From Byssothecium circinans (Eukaryota > Ascomycota > Dothideomycetes > Pleosporales > Massarinaceae), in NCBI GenBank assembly GCA_010015675.1, contig ML976987.1:1188238-1252237 (forward strand): a DNA stretch of 64,000 bases. The letters are read 5' to 3'. The notes under the pieces are model-generated. The model had not been told where the DNA came from, did no database searches, and was given only the letters and a program-made list of their open reading frames with translations. The position numbers and the translations under genes were made by a program. Below, one piece after another: positions 12,195 through 22,971 of the stretch (positions are counted from its first letter, which is position 1; each line of letters begins with the position of its first letter).

Positions 12195-12288
12195 TGGTCT
12201 AGTGGCTAGAGAAAGATCTTCGTTTTTGCTGTTTTGTTTTTACCGTACGTGCTGAGTGCAAGGGTTCGAGCCGTGCCGCAGCACTTTT
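12195..12288 (+). ncRNA. tRNA-like sequence with A-box and B-box
   Basis: TGGTCTAGTGG at 12195-12205 fits the Pol III A-box, and GGTTCGAGCC at 12263-12272 resembles the B-box. A CAGCAC/GTGCTG stem encloses the B-box hairpin and TTTT follows at 12285-12288. The 5' acceptor strand does not pair as in a real tRNA, and T-runs lie between the boxes. It could be a tRNA relic or the head of a tRNA-derived SINE. Confidence 0.25.
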
Positions 12289-12832
12289 ACATTTTTGAAA
12301 TGAAAGGAAATACCTCGAATATTTACTAGTTTTTTCTTGTAGCAAGGTCTAATACCCTACTATTACATTATTATTATATAGACGCTGCAGTGAGTATGTA
12401 TGAGCGTGAAGAGGATGCTAGGGCGGTGAAGGGCAAAGGATACGTCGTCCAACTGCATATACCCAGTAATCTTGAGATTTGAGAAGGAACGCGATATAAC
12501 TTGCAGAGCTGCCACGGCTAGGATTACTACCTATTTCCGTCACCTTATTATATAAGAGACAGCAGGGTATAAAGTAAAGGTAAAGGCTGTGTAGGCAAAG
12601 CAGAAACTATTGCACTTACTTTTAAGTACGTAGGCAGATTACATACGAGAACTGCTTATAGATACCTTAGTATTTATAATGCGAAAGGCAAGCATGCATC
12701 AGCTGGCCTCGCGGATTGGACGGAGTCACATTGGCCCTTTGTTGAGGCTTAATAATCCATATAGCACGAGATTAATCCAGCTTCTCAGGACAGTGGCATC
12801 GACCGGTCTAACAGATCAAGAATTATTGGCTG

Positions 12833-12943
12833 CAACAATAATATCCCTTATATCCAAGCGTAACAACCCTCTTAGTAGTTAAGAAAGCACTGCTTCAATC
12901 CATGTTAAAGTCTACAGTGAAAGCCTAGCTTTCTTATACGAAG
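12833..12943 (-). repeat. ~110 bp repeat, copy 3 (inverted)
   Basis: Reverse complement of the repeat at 10674 and 10816: it shares GTAACAACCCTC, AGAAAGCACTGCTTCAATCC and GTTAAAGTCTA. It forms the right end of the putative element. A small frame at 12679-12882 runs into it and is probably meaningless. Confidence 0.75.
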
Positions 12944-13239
12944 TTTAATCTTAAGTAAACTATCTACAATATAGAGTATACAGAGTAAGGAGAGATGTAT
13001 TATAATAAAGGTAGTTAGCTATGTATTACAATATATAATGTTAGCTAGGTACTAGTTATATATAGACTAAAGAGTATACTGCTATCCTTGATCTGCAATA
13101 TTTCTTACATCTATAATCCTGACGTCTATCCACACCCTTTGTAGATAGTGTGGTCCTTTGCGACCTCCCACGCTGTTGACCATGCTCGCTTCCTAGGACC
13201 TACTATAATCACTGTATAGCTCCGTGTTAAGAGTCAGAA

Positions 13240-13440
13240 CTCATTTTACATAACTTATAACAAACGATGTTCAGTTCGATTTCATATCTATATCTATGGA
13301 AGCGCTGTCGAAGGATATCAAAGCGCTGACTCACCAGCCTAGAAAGGAGGGATATAAGCCGTCTGCCCAGATGTAGGGGGAGAGATTGAGGCATTCACGA
13401 GGGGGATGAGATAGGAAAAAGATCAGAGAGGTAGCAACAG
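13240..13440 (+). pseudogene. Decayed 3' copy of the unknown gene at 11020-11838
   Basis: Plus-strand sequence here aligns with the last exon and 3' flank of the minus-strand gene at 11020-11838: AAGGAGGGATA(C/T)AAGCCG, then the stop-codon region (GATTGAGGC(G/A)TTC) and about 30 bases beyond. Copies differ by many transitions and small indels, and the coding frame is lost. No upstream exons remain. It is a paralogous relic in the opposite orientation to the intact copy. Confidence 0.65.
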
Positions 13441-13506
13441 ATGAAGTGAATAGATACAAGAGTGAGACTGTTCAACCTCGTAGGGATGATGTGTATACAC
13501 ACATGT

Positions 13507-14808
13507 CTAGTATCCCGCTGCTGCGAGAATGTCTAGAGTTCCCATAGCCGCCACCTTCTTCTTCTTACGCGCTGGTTTCACAAGTTTAGAGGTCGATGAT
13601 GTCTTCCTCTTCCTCTCCTTCTTGCCGGCCGGCTTTACAGGTTCAACAGCCAATGAAGACTTCGCCTTCTTCTCGCGCTTGGATTGTCGAGGCTCTGCCT
13701 TCGATGCCGATGCGTTTCCCCTACGCTTATGTTCCATACTATAATCCAGTGCCTCTAGCCTAGCGCGGCGGTAGCGTACATCGGCATGCTCACGAGCGAG
13801 TTGAAACTGGCGACTCTTTTCAATGATTGCCGTAGGTATCGTACACGATGTATCCAAAGCCCTGAAGCCAGACAGAACAAAAGCGAATTGGTTCAAGTCA
13901 CGGAGCTCCTCTTTAAGGATATACACGGTAGCTTCGCGTCGTCGGACCTTGAAGATCCACCCAATCAGTTGATTTTTGGCGTTGACTGAGGTCAGCCGGC
14001 GTGCGTAGGACCAGAGCATGTTCACTCGAGTGGTGAGTTCGGCCATTATGGCAGCAATAATATTGTCGAGAAAAATAATTGCGTCCCAGATACTGAATGC
14101 TGGCCATAGTTTTGGGGCCTTCTCGTCGACGAAGGTGCTTAGTTGGGAACCAAGGTGGTTTTTTAACGCAAATACATTCTTGGCTTTCAACGCCTTCTCG
14201 TACTGCATGTTAACAGATTCGCCGGCTCGAAATCCTCGTGAGCCGCTCAACATCTTGGTCTGCGCGCGGGCCTCTTTGAATTCCTGAATGAGGACATGCT
14301 CTTGCTCTCTATAGTTGTAGTAGATCATCATTAGGCGGAGGTTGATCGAAAAGAACTGAGACGCTAGTCTAGGCACAGCTAAAGCGCGGCGGAACTCGAG
14401 GACTAAATGAGCGAAAGCGCGTATATGGGGAGTATGCTCGTGCATTAATCGCCTCGAATGTTGTAGCCTTGGGTCGGGCATGTGCTGGAGCAGGAATGCT
14501 GCGTATTCCACAATGGCTCCATGGTCGAGAACGATTCGCATACTACGAAGGGCTTCCGAATACTGATGGTAGAATGTGGACTGATAGTCTAGGACTCTAA
14601 CTTGATGAGTTTGGCTTGTCCTGATGAGTTCATCCGTCTGCTGCACAAGAGCATCGAGATTGCGGAGCCTACACGCCATTATACAAGCATGCAGTGCGGT
14701 ATCTTCCGCTGTCCAGTCTCTAGCTATGAACGTACTCCATTTGTATTTGAATTCATTCGGAAAAGAATGGAAGAATTCAGTGATTGGGAAGTACGGCGAA
14801 GATTCCAA
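13507..14808 (-). CDS. Unknown helical protein with basic, NLS-like C-terminus (paralogue A)
   Basis: A long open frame of about 430 codons ends in TAG at 13507. No ATG is in frame between the upstream stop and 14808, where the frame is already open, so either a short 5' exon is missing or the 5' end was lost; the left boundary is firm, the right one not. The protein is mostly helix-forming. The last ~75 residues are Lys/Arg-rich with repeated blocks (KREKKAK, KKERKRK, ARKKKKV) that look like nuclear localisation signals. Residues in the first third (PNEFKYKW, CRLR, SQTHQVR) align with the gene immediately upstream (14984-16195), so the two are tandem paralogues. I know no function for the family. 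Confidence 0.6.
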   Translation of the reverse strand: MESSPYFPITEFFHSFPNEFKYKWSTFIARDWTAEDTALHACIMACRLRNLDALVQQTDELIRTSQTHQVRVLDYQSTFYHQYSEALRSMRIVLDHGAIVEYAAFLLQHMPDPRLQHSRRLMHEHTPHIRAFAHLVLEFRRALAVPRLASQFFSINLRLMMIYYNYREQEHVLIQEFKEARAQTKMLSGSRGFRAGESVNMQYEKALKAKNVFALKNHLGSQLSTFVDEKAPKLWPAFSIWDAIIFLDNIIAAIMAELTTRVNMLWSYARRLTSVNAKNQLIGWIFKVRRREATVYILKEELRDLNQFAFVLSGFRALDTSCTIPTAIIEKSRQFQLAREHADVRYRRARLEALDYSMEHKRRGNASASKAEPRQSKREKKAKSSLAVEPVKPAGKKERKRKTSSTSKLVKPARKKKKVAAMGTLDILAAAGY

Positions 14809-14983
14809 GCCCAGCCCGGTAAACGTCAGCTGCTCGTTGCGCTAATGGTGTTCCATTAAACGGGCGGGCGCTAGAGATGTTGTACGAAGCTAGCGACGAG
14901 TGGGTAACTCAACGGCGTGCAGTTTGTAGTCCAGGTCGGTGGGGTTTTTCAGTGGCTCGACGAATAGAGTGTCGTTTTCACGT

Positions 14984-16195
14984 TCAACGTGTATCTTTCC
15001 GCTGGAGAGTTGAGCAGGGTGTTGACTTCGCTCCGGTCGCAACATCGTGCTTTTGTTTCGCCCCAGGGACCCGGCGTCTCTCATTGCGACCCTTTGTTTG
15101 TGCTCCAAATCCGCTTTTCGAGACCGCAACAAAGCATTTTCCCAATTGACGTGAAACCGCCGACTTGTTTGAATCAAAGCTGGCGCCGTTGTGAAGATTC
15201 CTCATTGAATCGAGACATGAACTCAGTACAGCACTGATCGCGTTCGAAATCTCGGCTTCGACTTGCTTGATTTTATAAAACAGTTGCCATGTTTCAGGTT
15301 TGACGTCGTGTTCTTTGTATGACAGAGTCATGGCCCCCCGGAGGAACTAGGGAGTACGTTAGCATAATCCCTAGGAACGGTCTTGAAAAGGATGATTGAA
15401 AAGACACCTAAGCAGCATTCGAAGGGTATCTAGCAATTGAAGCCTGATTGACGAGCAAGACCTGATGATGACCGACGCTGAAAGTTTCTCCCAACTTACA
15501 TGTAGTATAGTACCCTGCGTGTAAAGAATTTCCAAAAATGGTAGAAACGCATGGTGGATATGCAAGCGCGCTTGCAAAAGGCGGACCTCAAAGGTGATTG
15601 ATCTGACCTCGTGACTTTGTGCGGCAGCCAGTCGTTGTTGTGCTTCTTTGAGTATCCATTCCTCGCCTCGAATGCGGCATAGTAACTCACAATATCTGAA
15701 ACTGGTATCCTGCATTTCGAAAGGCCCACCATCCCACGTCATCCAGTTTTTACGGAAAAACTTTTTGGGATGAAAATAGAATTTGAGTAGTGGCCGATAA
15801 CATGAAAGCTGCAGAAACTGATCGCTGAAATCGACCTTTGGTACGTTCTTCAACCCCTTTGAAATTCCACCCTCGGTGGCTGTCGTACTACCGAACCCCT
15901 CGCTCTTTCGCTCTGTCTTCGGTTGACCGCTAGGTTTGAGTGTCGCAGACTGCGGAGCTCTAGCAGAATCACCAGATATGTTGAACGCCTTCCCTTTCTT
16001 CATGACTCCTTTGAACGACTTCGACTTGGCCGTCCTAGCGATGCGATGAGCTTGTCGTACCTGAAAAGTCGCGGTTCTGTCAGGATGAGACCTGGGCAGA
16101 TCGAATCTTGAAATTCGATTATGGCCCGGGCGGATATGTTTCGATAACGATGTAGCTGCAAGCAAAACCACAGTGTGATGAGGTGTTGTGATCAT
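14984..16195 (-). CDS. Unknown protein, paralogue B of the neighbouring gene
   Basis: Two exons: 16195-15500 and 15346-14984, joined by a 153 nt intron with a perfect GTAAGT donor at 15499, CTAAC branch point and CTAG acceptor, in phase 0. The predicted length is 352 aa; ATG 16195 (MITTPHH) is the first in frame, although the frame is open for 18 codons upstream. The N-terminal ~120 residues are basic and Ser/Thr-rich. The following domain (PKKFFRKNW, CRIR, AQSHEVR) matches the paralogue at 13507-14808 in order and spacing. The last part may be frame-shifted: the +1 frame beginning near 15177 resembles paralogue A better (GS.G...M pattern), suggesting an indel or an unseen intron. Function unknown. 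Confidence 0.55.
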
Positions 16196-16550
16196 GATTG
16201 AACTGGCAAGGCAACGGGATGCATCATTGGCGCTGGTAGTGGAGGCCAAACACGGAGAGATTGCGCCGTATTCGAAAGTCGAGGGCTAGAGCGTGGAGTT
16301 CTACTCTCGTAGAATAGATGGTAGAGCCTGAATCGAGATTAACTTTTGCCCCTGTCGTACTAATCCCGACGCAGACTAGCGCGGAAACTGACTCACGGGG
16401 CGTGCGCCTACCTCCTAGCAGGAGATTCAACATCCTCATAAGGAGCCTACTTGAATCCTGAATTAAGGCTATAATTCTTAACATCATAGAGGAAAGATGT
16501 TCCAGCGAACACCAACCCTCCAGATAAAACACCACTCAACTCTAGTACTA

Positions 16551-16569
16551 CCCCCCCCCCCCCCCCCCC
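16551..16569. repeat. Poly-C homopolymer (about 19 C)
   Basis: An uninterrupted run of C at the upstream side of the paralogue pair. Length may be unreliable because of sequencing error in homopolymers. Confidence 0.9.
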
Positions 16570-17480
16570 AACTTAGGGAAATACGTCTACAACCTCCATA
16601 CTAACCCGTACAATTCCTAGTTAATCTTTTGATAACCAGCCTCTTTATCATCAAGATCCTGCACTACGCAGCCGCAAAATGCACCCCAAAAAGTCACCGC
16701 TTAATTGCTTCTTCGCAGATTAGGATATACATCTACTAGTTATAGTCGATGAAATAGGTTTAAGAACAAACAACACTAAAAGCATACTCCGTACCTTCAC
16801 GGTAAACCTGCGTAGGCGTAGGCTTAATTAATACGGCATTATACTGCGGAACTTCACTCCCTAGTTGCAGATACTTGGTCGCTAGATCTCAGCGTTTGCG
16901 TCATGGGTTAACGTCAGGAAAAGAGGGATAACTAAAACGCAAAAGACTCCCTAACCTGTCATATAAGAACCGCCTTGACCTTTATATGCTACATTCTAGA
17001 ACAGGAACAGGAACAACACAGCACATATAAACCCCAAGTTCAAACAGCCGACGTGAAAAGATAGTACCAGAATGCTATTCAAATCAGACATGTAGTATAA
17101 CATAGACCGTAAACTTCGTAAGATAATAAGGAGAAGGAGAAAAAGAAACCATGAAGAAAATAAAACCTTCCCCATCCAATCCACGTTGCCCCCATGAACT
17201 TCCCTTCCCTTCACTTCCCTTCCTGTCCCAGGCGTATATCTCCTCCTGACTAGCAATCCACCACGTCTAGTTCCCAACAACCCGAAATATACATTGCCAT
17301 TAGATGCAAGTGGCGGTGACTCAACCATAACCATACCCATAACCATAAACGATGAACCATAAACCATGCATACCATATGCCCCCATCCCAAACGCCCAAG
17401 AAGCCAGTATATGTCATGAAAAGTAACGCTCCAAACGAATGCCAACACCCCGCCTGGATTTCTATCGTCTTTGTTTATCG
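16570..17480. other. Intergenic, 3' side of the transcription factor gene
   Basis: AT-rich to 17000 without open frames. A long minus-strand frame at 16996-17640 overlaps the transcription factor's end and I regard it as a shadow. Confidence 0.5.
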
Positions 17481-20387
17481 TCACCGCCCTCCATTCATAT
17501 TGTTCGCGTTGAACCCACTCGTCCCATGCGTGCTGTTCCCAAAGTCCGGCAACACGCCATTCATACTGATCCCATCCTCGTAGCCCGAGTACCCCGTCAT
17601 ATCCGCCCAATCCCATTCGAGCGTCATCGGCATCTTCCAAAGATCCGCCGGCACATTGTTGAAAGCTTGGTCAAAGGTACCCATGGCCATGGCGTTTATG
17701 CTGCCCATACCGTTCATTTCGCTGCCTGCTGTGGACATGGGAAGGCCGTTGTGGATCATGCCGGAGGCCATAGAAGGGGAGGCATATTGCGGAGCGCTGT
17801 TACTGCTTTGAAGGGAAGCGTGGGTGAAGTTGGGAGAGAAGGGGAACGGCTGGTTAGTGATGTCAGCGGTGGAGCGGGTGACGGACAATTTGGGAGCACT
17901 TACTTCGTTGAAGCCGTGGAAGTCGGGGTTGAAGATCATTTCTTGGGGCTGATTCTGTGGTGTTGTGGCGTTGTTCGGGGGTGATGCTGCGCCGCGGTTC
18001 TGGTTGAGGATTTCGTTCGCTGTTGCCTCGATCTCGGCGTCCTGCTCGCTGTCGCCCTGCTTTCGTTTCCGTCTTGACGCATGCTCGCGGTCGGTCTTGT
18101 CCAGCACGATAGTCGCTATGCGCTCAAACTCGGCGCATATGTTGAGCATACGCTTTACGCTGCCGTTGCCTTGCTCGTTCTTGAGCATACTGAGGAAATT
18201 GACAACCAGCTTCATCAGTTTCAGATCAGACCGTGATCTCGTGTCTTGCGGATTTTGCAAAACATTGGCAAAGAGAGTAACGAGTGCGGTGACGGGGAAG
18301 TAGATTATCAGCCACACGCAAGAGGGATCACCCTTAGGTATATATTTTAGCAGATGAATCGATGCGCGTGCGGCTTGCACACAGAGCTGGGCGGACATGA
18401 AGACACGTGGGTTCAGCGGCCGAGCGTTCAGACCCTGGATGGCAAAGTTTGACAGACGACTTGTCCAGTATCCGTGGTGGACGCTCATACGGTGGATTGT
18501 TGTTAGGCAGTTGTAGTAGCCGAGATGCAACACAGCTACCTGTAAGATCAACGGTGTGTGCGAGGCCTTGATGTCGTGCTCTGGCCTGAACTCCAGCGGG
18601 ATCTCGTCTTTCCACGTTTCGAGCTCCTTGTCAAGCTCGCCGATAGTATTGAGCAGCTCGCCGTCTGTTTGCTTGGTGGCCCTGACTGAGTAAAGTCGCT
18701 TGTAGACGTGACTTTGGATGATGGCGAAAGTACACATGGCGCGGAAAAGGTTCATCTTGCCTTTGCCGTCGGAGAGAGGGATATTGCCGATGTTGTCTGG
18801 GGGGTCTTCACTCGGTAGCTCGACGTTCATATCATCGTCATCTTGGATGGGGGGCCGACCCGAACGCAGGCAGATACTGGAAACGGGTCAGCCAGGTCTG
18901 TGAACTGTTGTGAGTAACTTACTCTCTGTCAAGCATGTATGCGATCCAGAAGACTCGCTTCCGCTGCTCCACCTCGGATGCATTCAAACTGAAGCCAGCG
19001 CCCCGCTTGTGCAGGCCGATACTGTGCGATAGACGGATAGCTGCAGCTATGAAGAAGTATGTGGGCTGCGGATTTGGTGTGCCGAGCAAAAAGAGCCCCT
19101 AGAAGTGTTAGTCACGTGAATACATGTGTAGGGACGCGCGCCTACAATTCCAAGCAGCGCCTGTACGCTGAGCAGATCGGTGTTGCGCATTGTTAGTTCC
19201 ACCTGTACACTCATAGCATTCTTGAGATACTGCCACGCCTTCTCGTCCTCCTCTTGTGGAACCAGATTGCTCATCACACGCAGGCGGTGCGCAAAGGCCA
19301 GGGCCACATTCAAGCTAGCCCACCAGCCTGAGCCTTCGTAGGGATCGTCGGAGTAATGCTTGTCGACCAGATGCATGAATGTAGGTTCGTGAAAGAGCGG
19401 GAACATGCAGTTGAAGTTTTCAAAGTAGTCCTTGAGCAGCGACAGGGCCTCGACTTTGGGTGGGAGCTGGCGGTACACTCTCCGCTTGAAGATATCCTCA
19501 AACACATCCGGCCGCCACTGGATCCACTTGTTGTCTTCTATGGCGTCGGTCGAGATCATCTCCTGGAACGAGTGGTCGCCCGTCTTGTCGTTGACCCACT
19601 GGATGCCCTTGGGCGAGAAGATGGAGAAGCCCGACGACGAACCAATGTAGCGCGTTTCGCCGCAGTTGTTCGTCACCAGCGAGCACATCATCTCGGCCAG
19701 CGCATCCTCGTCCTTGGCCCCATTAACGGGCTGTTGTTGCTGAGGTGGTTCTGGGGATGTGGTCCCACTGCGGGGACTCGGTAGCCCCGGTTGTGCCGGC
19801 GGAGCTTCGTCTGTCTTCTCTACAGACATCACCGACGACTGGCGCCTTTCGGACGAGGATTGGGCGGCGGCGGGTGTCGAGTTACGCTGTGCGCGGTCGG
19901 CCAGGCGCTTCTCAAGGGTGGCCAGATCGGTGCTGCCGTCGTCGTCTTCGGGGAGCACGCCCGACAGGCGCATCAGCGACTCCATGCGGGCGAGGCGGTT
20001 CTCCAGGCCCTCAATGTACTTGGCGCTACAATTGTCAGTCCACGGCTTTTGTCTAGGTACAGGGGCTGCTTACCCCTTCGGCGGCTGGCGCTTCTTCTCG
20101 ACCTGGGTGAAGATGCACTCGGTCTTGTAGTTGAGGCAGTGGGTGCAGGAGGGCATCTTGCCGTCGCACTTGATCTTCTTTTTCCGACACATATCGCAGG
20201 CCCGCGCAATGCGGCGGCGCTTCGGATCGCCCTGGTCGTGCACATCGTCGAGATCGTCCTGGGAGAACATCTGGCCCTGCAGCGACGCGGGCATGGGCGA
20301 GCCGTTGGCGTTGAGATTGCCGAAGATGCGCGGCGGCGGGTTCATCAGCGGCGGGCCGGGGGGGTAGAAGGCGTTGTTGCCGTCCAT
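17481..20387 (-). CDS. Zn2Cys6 fungal-specific transcription factor
   Basis: Five exons: 20387-20074, 20025-19146, 19098-18923, 18876-17904 and 17849-17481, all with GT-AG introns of 46-54 nt that hold the frame; product about 903 aa. The DNA-binding cluster Cys64-x2-Cys67-x6-Cys74-x6-Cys81-x2-Cys84-x6-Cys91 is preceded by basic PKRRR and followed by a linker and a short coiled region ([19 protein letters not shown]) for dimerisation. A Ser/Pro/Gln-rich segment leads to the Fungal_trans (PF04082) middle region, visible in [15 protein letters not shown] and [21 protein letters not shown]. The C-terminus is Asn/Pro/Met-rich with an acidic-aromatic patch ([17 protein letters not shown]), likely activating. 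It acts in the nucleus; target genes unknown. The fourth intron is 54 nt, a multiple of three, and could be read through as 18 extra residues. The divergent hydrolase gene starts 612 bases away. Confidence 0.92.
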
Positions 20388-20999
20388 GGTCAACTGTCTC
20401 GTTCAATTCGCAATCGTTCGTGGTCAATGTCACTCGTGAGAGCGCCCGGGGGCTCCGTGTGGTTTTGTGTTTTGTGACTGAGAAAGAAATGGTTTGGAGG
20501 GGTCGAAGTCTAGACGTCCTGAAACACGGGCGAGTGAGTTGACGGACCAGGGCGCTGATTCTGGTATTCGCGCCGAGTCGTCCGCCGTCGTCCGCCGTGT
20601 CCGACGTCGTCTATAGTAGCGTGCTAAGTAATGCGCGATGGCGACGAGGATCACAGTAGCAGCGAGCCTCGATGAATGATCTCCAGGAACGAGCCGAGGC
20701 GGACCATGAGGTCATCGTTGAATATTCTCTCTGCTTTCCTTCTCCATCGTCTACATATACAGACGCACAGCCATCTGTGCGGTCTCTATGTATTGCCAGC
20801 GTCAATATCGGCCGGAAATAGTATGCTGGTCGAACTCTTTTAGCTTTGAAACCAGCTGCACTTGCTCAGCCACCCTCATCCCACTGTGCACCCTTGCCTA
20901 CTTCCGACATCTACTTTCATCCTGGGCTTGAGCATACCTTGCTGACGCCTGCCACCAGCTGCGCCGATTACACACCGTGGATTCTCATCTCAGCTCAGC
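20388..20999. promoter_or_regulatory. Divergent promoter between transcription factor and hydrolase
   Basis: 612 bases separate the two start codons. CGTCCGCCGTCGTCCGCCGTGTCCG at 20577-20601 contains spaced CCG/CGG triplets of the kind bound by Zn2Cys6 dimers, which could mean autoregulation; this is only suggestive. Two CT-rich tracts precede the hydrolase start. Confidence 0.35.
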
Positions 21000-22971
21000 A
21001 TGGCCGACCCGAATCCCAAGCCCATGACGGCCGAAGAGCTGCTCAAGCACCCCGAATACCCACACATAATTTGGGACCTGAAACCTTCACAAAAAGACAA
21101 AGTATCCGTCGCCAACGACCGCGGTGGCCCCTTCAACATTGCCTACGAGATCCACGGCCATGGAAACACTCATCTCGTGGTACGTGAAGAATCCCTTCCA
21201 TCGCATCGGTGCTTTGCCACATCAACCCCCCGGAATGGGTGGTAGCGCTCTGCGTACACACGACTCCAAAAATACGGCACACGCACATTATCATTATTAT
21301 TATTGCACACGCACAACTATTTGTCATGCCTTGTGGCCTGGGCAGCGACACCCCGCCAATGATTCCCCCCCCTCCCTACCATTGTTTCGTTTCAGTCTCA
21401 TTAGCCGTCTCATCTGCGGTGCCCATGTGTCTCACTACCGTGCCCGGAGCGCATGTTCCACACCTTTTTCGAACGACATGCCTATCACCTATATCACCAC
21501 GCTAGTAATCATCACACAAAGATCAATCCGCTAACGTGGGGGGAAATGTAGTGGATAATGGGCCTCGGAGGCATGAAGTATGCATGGCAACGCCAAACTA
21601 AAGACCTCGCCCATAAACAGGCAGATACGTATTCGTCGCTGATATTCGACAACCGCGGCATCGGCGAATCGGACAAGCCTTTCTTCAGATACACAACGTC
21701 TGATATGGCGAAAGACGTCGTCGAGCTCGTCGACCATGTGGGATGGACAGGGAAGCGCGAGCTCCATATCATTGGTATCAGCATGGGTGGCATGATTGCG
21801 CAGGAGGTGGTGAGTTCCCTTTCATCACCATCACACTAGTCTTCTTCTCGCCCATCACCTCTATCATGCATACACACCTGCTTCAAGTCGCGAGATATCG
21901 GATTCCTAAGCCAGTTCGGAAGCTCTACCATCCGGATATCCGGTCTAGCATCCCTTCGCCTTGATGTGAGGCGCTGCCTCCAGGCGTCGAAACGTTTCGA
22001 GCTCCGGCCAAGACTATCCTCGCAATCTTCACTGTTCTTGTCGTCCCGCCCCGCCCCGCCCCACCCCCAAGCTTCACTTACCGTGCTTGGCGACAGTAGC
22101 TTCCCAGATGGAGTTTTGGTTTGTGACTGACGGGGAATCCAGGCTATGCTGATACCCGAGCGGATTTGCACGCTCTCGCTTGTGTCAACGGGTTCAGTTC
22201 TGTTTAGAACGACTGTGAGTTGTTTCCCCTCGTTTACATCACTACGTCTTGCATGCGAGAGTTCGACGAAAATCCGGCTGTCTACAGTCATGTGTCAAAT
22301 ATTAGACATTATTCGACCAAACTCCACAGTCCAACCATGTTGCCAAATACCCCATAAACGCAACACACACTAACACACCCACCCAGGGCTTCCTAGAAAA
22401 CCTCTACGCCCGCGCCTCCCTCTTCATCCCCAAATCCCTCGACACGCAAATCGCCCACGTAAAAGCCAACCTCTACACCGACACGTACCTCAACTCCCCC
22501 GACACCCTCGAGCACGTAGTCCAGCCCTTCCCCACAGCCGGCGACCGTTTCGCCGCCAACGAAATCTGGAAGCGCTCGCAACCCCAATACTTCACAAAAT
22601 CCGGCTTCATGCTGCAAGCCGCCGCCGCATGGCTGCACTACAAATCCCCTCAGGATCTGCATCAGCTGGCGCAGAAGATCGGGAAGCGGAGGATTATGGT
22701 GGTGCATGGGACGAAGGATCGGATGATTACGTTTCCGCATGGCGTGGTGCTTTGGCGGGGGTTGGAGAATGGTGGGGGCAAGACGGGGAAGGAGAATTGG
22801 TTGGGGTGGGAGGAGGAGAGTGATGTTTGGGTTGAGGGGGAGGTAGAGAAGAGGTTTGTGAGGGGCCAGGGGCATGTCCTGCCGATTGAGATGAGGGAGG
22901 AGTTTGGGGGGTGGTTGGAGGGGCTGGTGAAGCGGGGGATTGAGTTGAATGGGAGGGAGGGTGTGGCTTAA
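21000..22971 (+). CDS. Alpha/beta hydrolase
   Basis: Four exons: 21000-21179, 21552-21809, 22143-22214 and 22387-22971, all in phase 0, giving 364 aa. The fold is clear: oxyanion-hole region WIMGLGG after exon 1, FDNRGIGESDKP, nucleophile elbow GISMG with Ser137, acid HGTKD with Asp281, and the catalytic His333 in RGQGH. This is the classical lipase/esterase/epoxide-hydrolase-like catalytic triad, and the length suits cytosolic fungal esterase-like hydrolases. I see no signal peptide. The substrate is not evident. The introns are unusually long for this window (372, 333 and 172 nt against about 50), with GC-rich blocks such as CCCGCCCCGCCCC. They could hide regulatory or repeated sequence. 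A short alternative exon inside the introns is not excluded, but none is needed for the frame. Confidence 0.88.

Larger units (their letters stand above)
10816..12943. mobile_element. Putative non-autonomous element with ~110 bp terminal inverted repeats carrying a gene
   Basis: The left arm (10816 to about 10930, beginning TTTGGTATA) is the inverse of the right arm (about 12833-12943, ending TATACGAAG). The arms align over about 110 bases with mainly transition differences. The 2.1 kb interval contains the unknown four-exon gene at 11020-11838 and an AT-rich stretch. No transposase frame is visible inside, and I could not define a clear target-site duplication, so this is an inference from repeat geometry. 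A third copy of the arm lies just outside at 10674, which could mean nested insertion or a local duplication. Confidence 0.5.

Noticed and set aside
12195..12288. Functional tRNA gene
   Set aside because: Acceptor strands do not pair, no proper anticodon arm, T-runs inside the unit.
16996..17640. 214-residue minus-strand frame at the transcription factor 3' end
   Set aside because: It overlaps the real C-terminal exon in another frame and lacks any domain.
19356..20477. Plus-strand frames of 142 and 228 residues
   Set aside because: Antisense shadows of the transcription factor's GC-rich exons.
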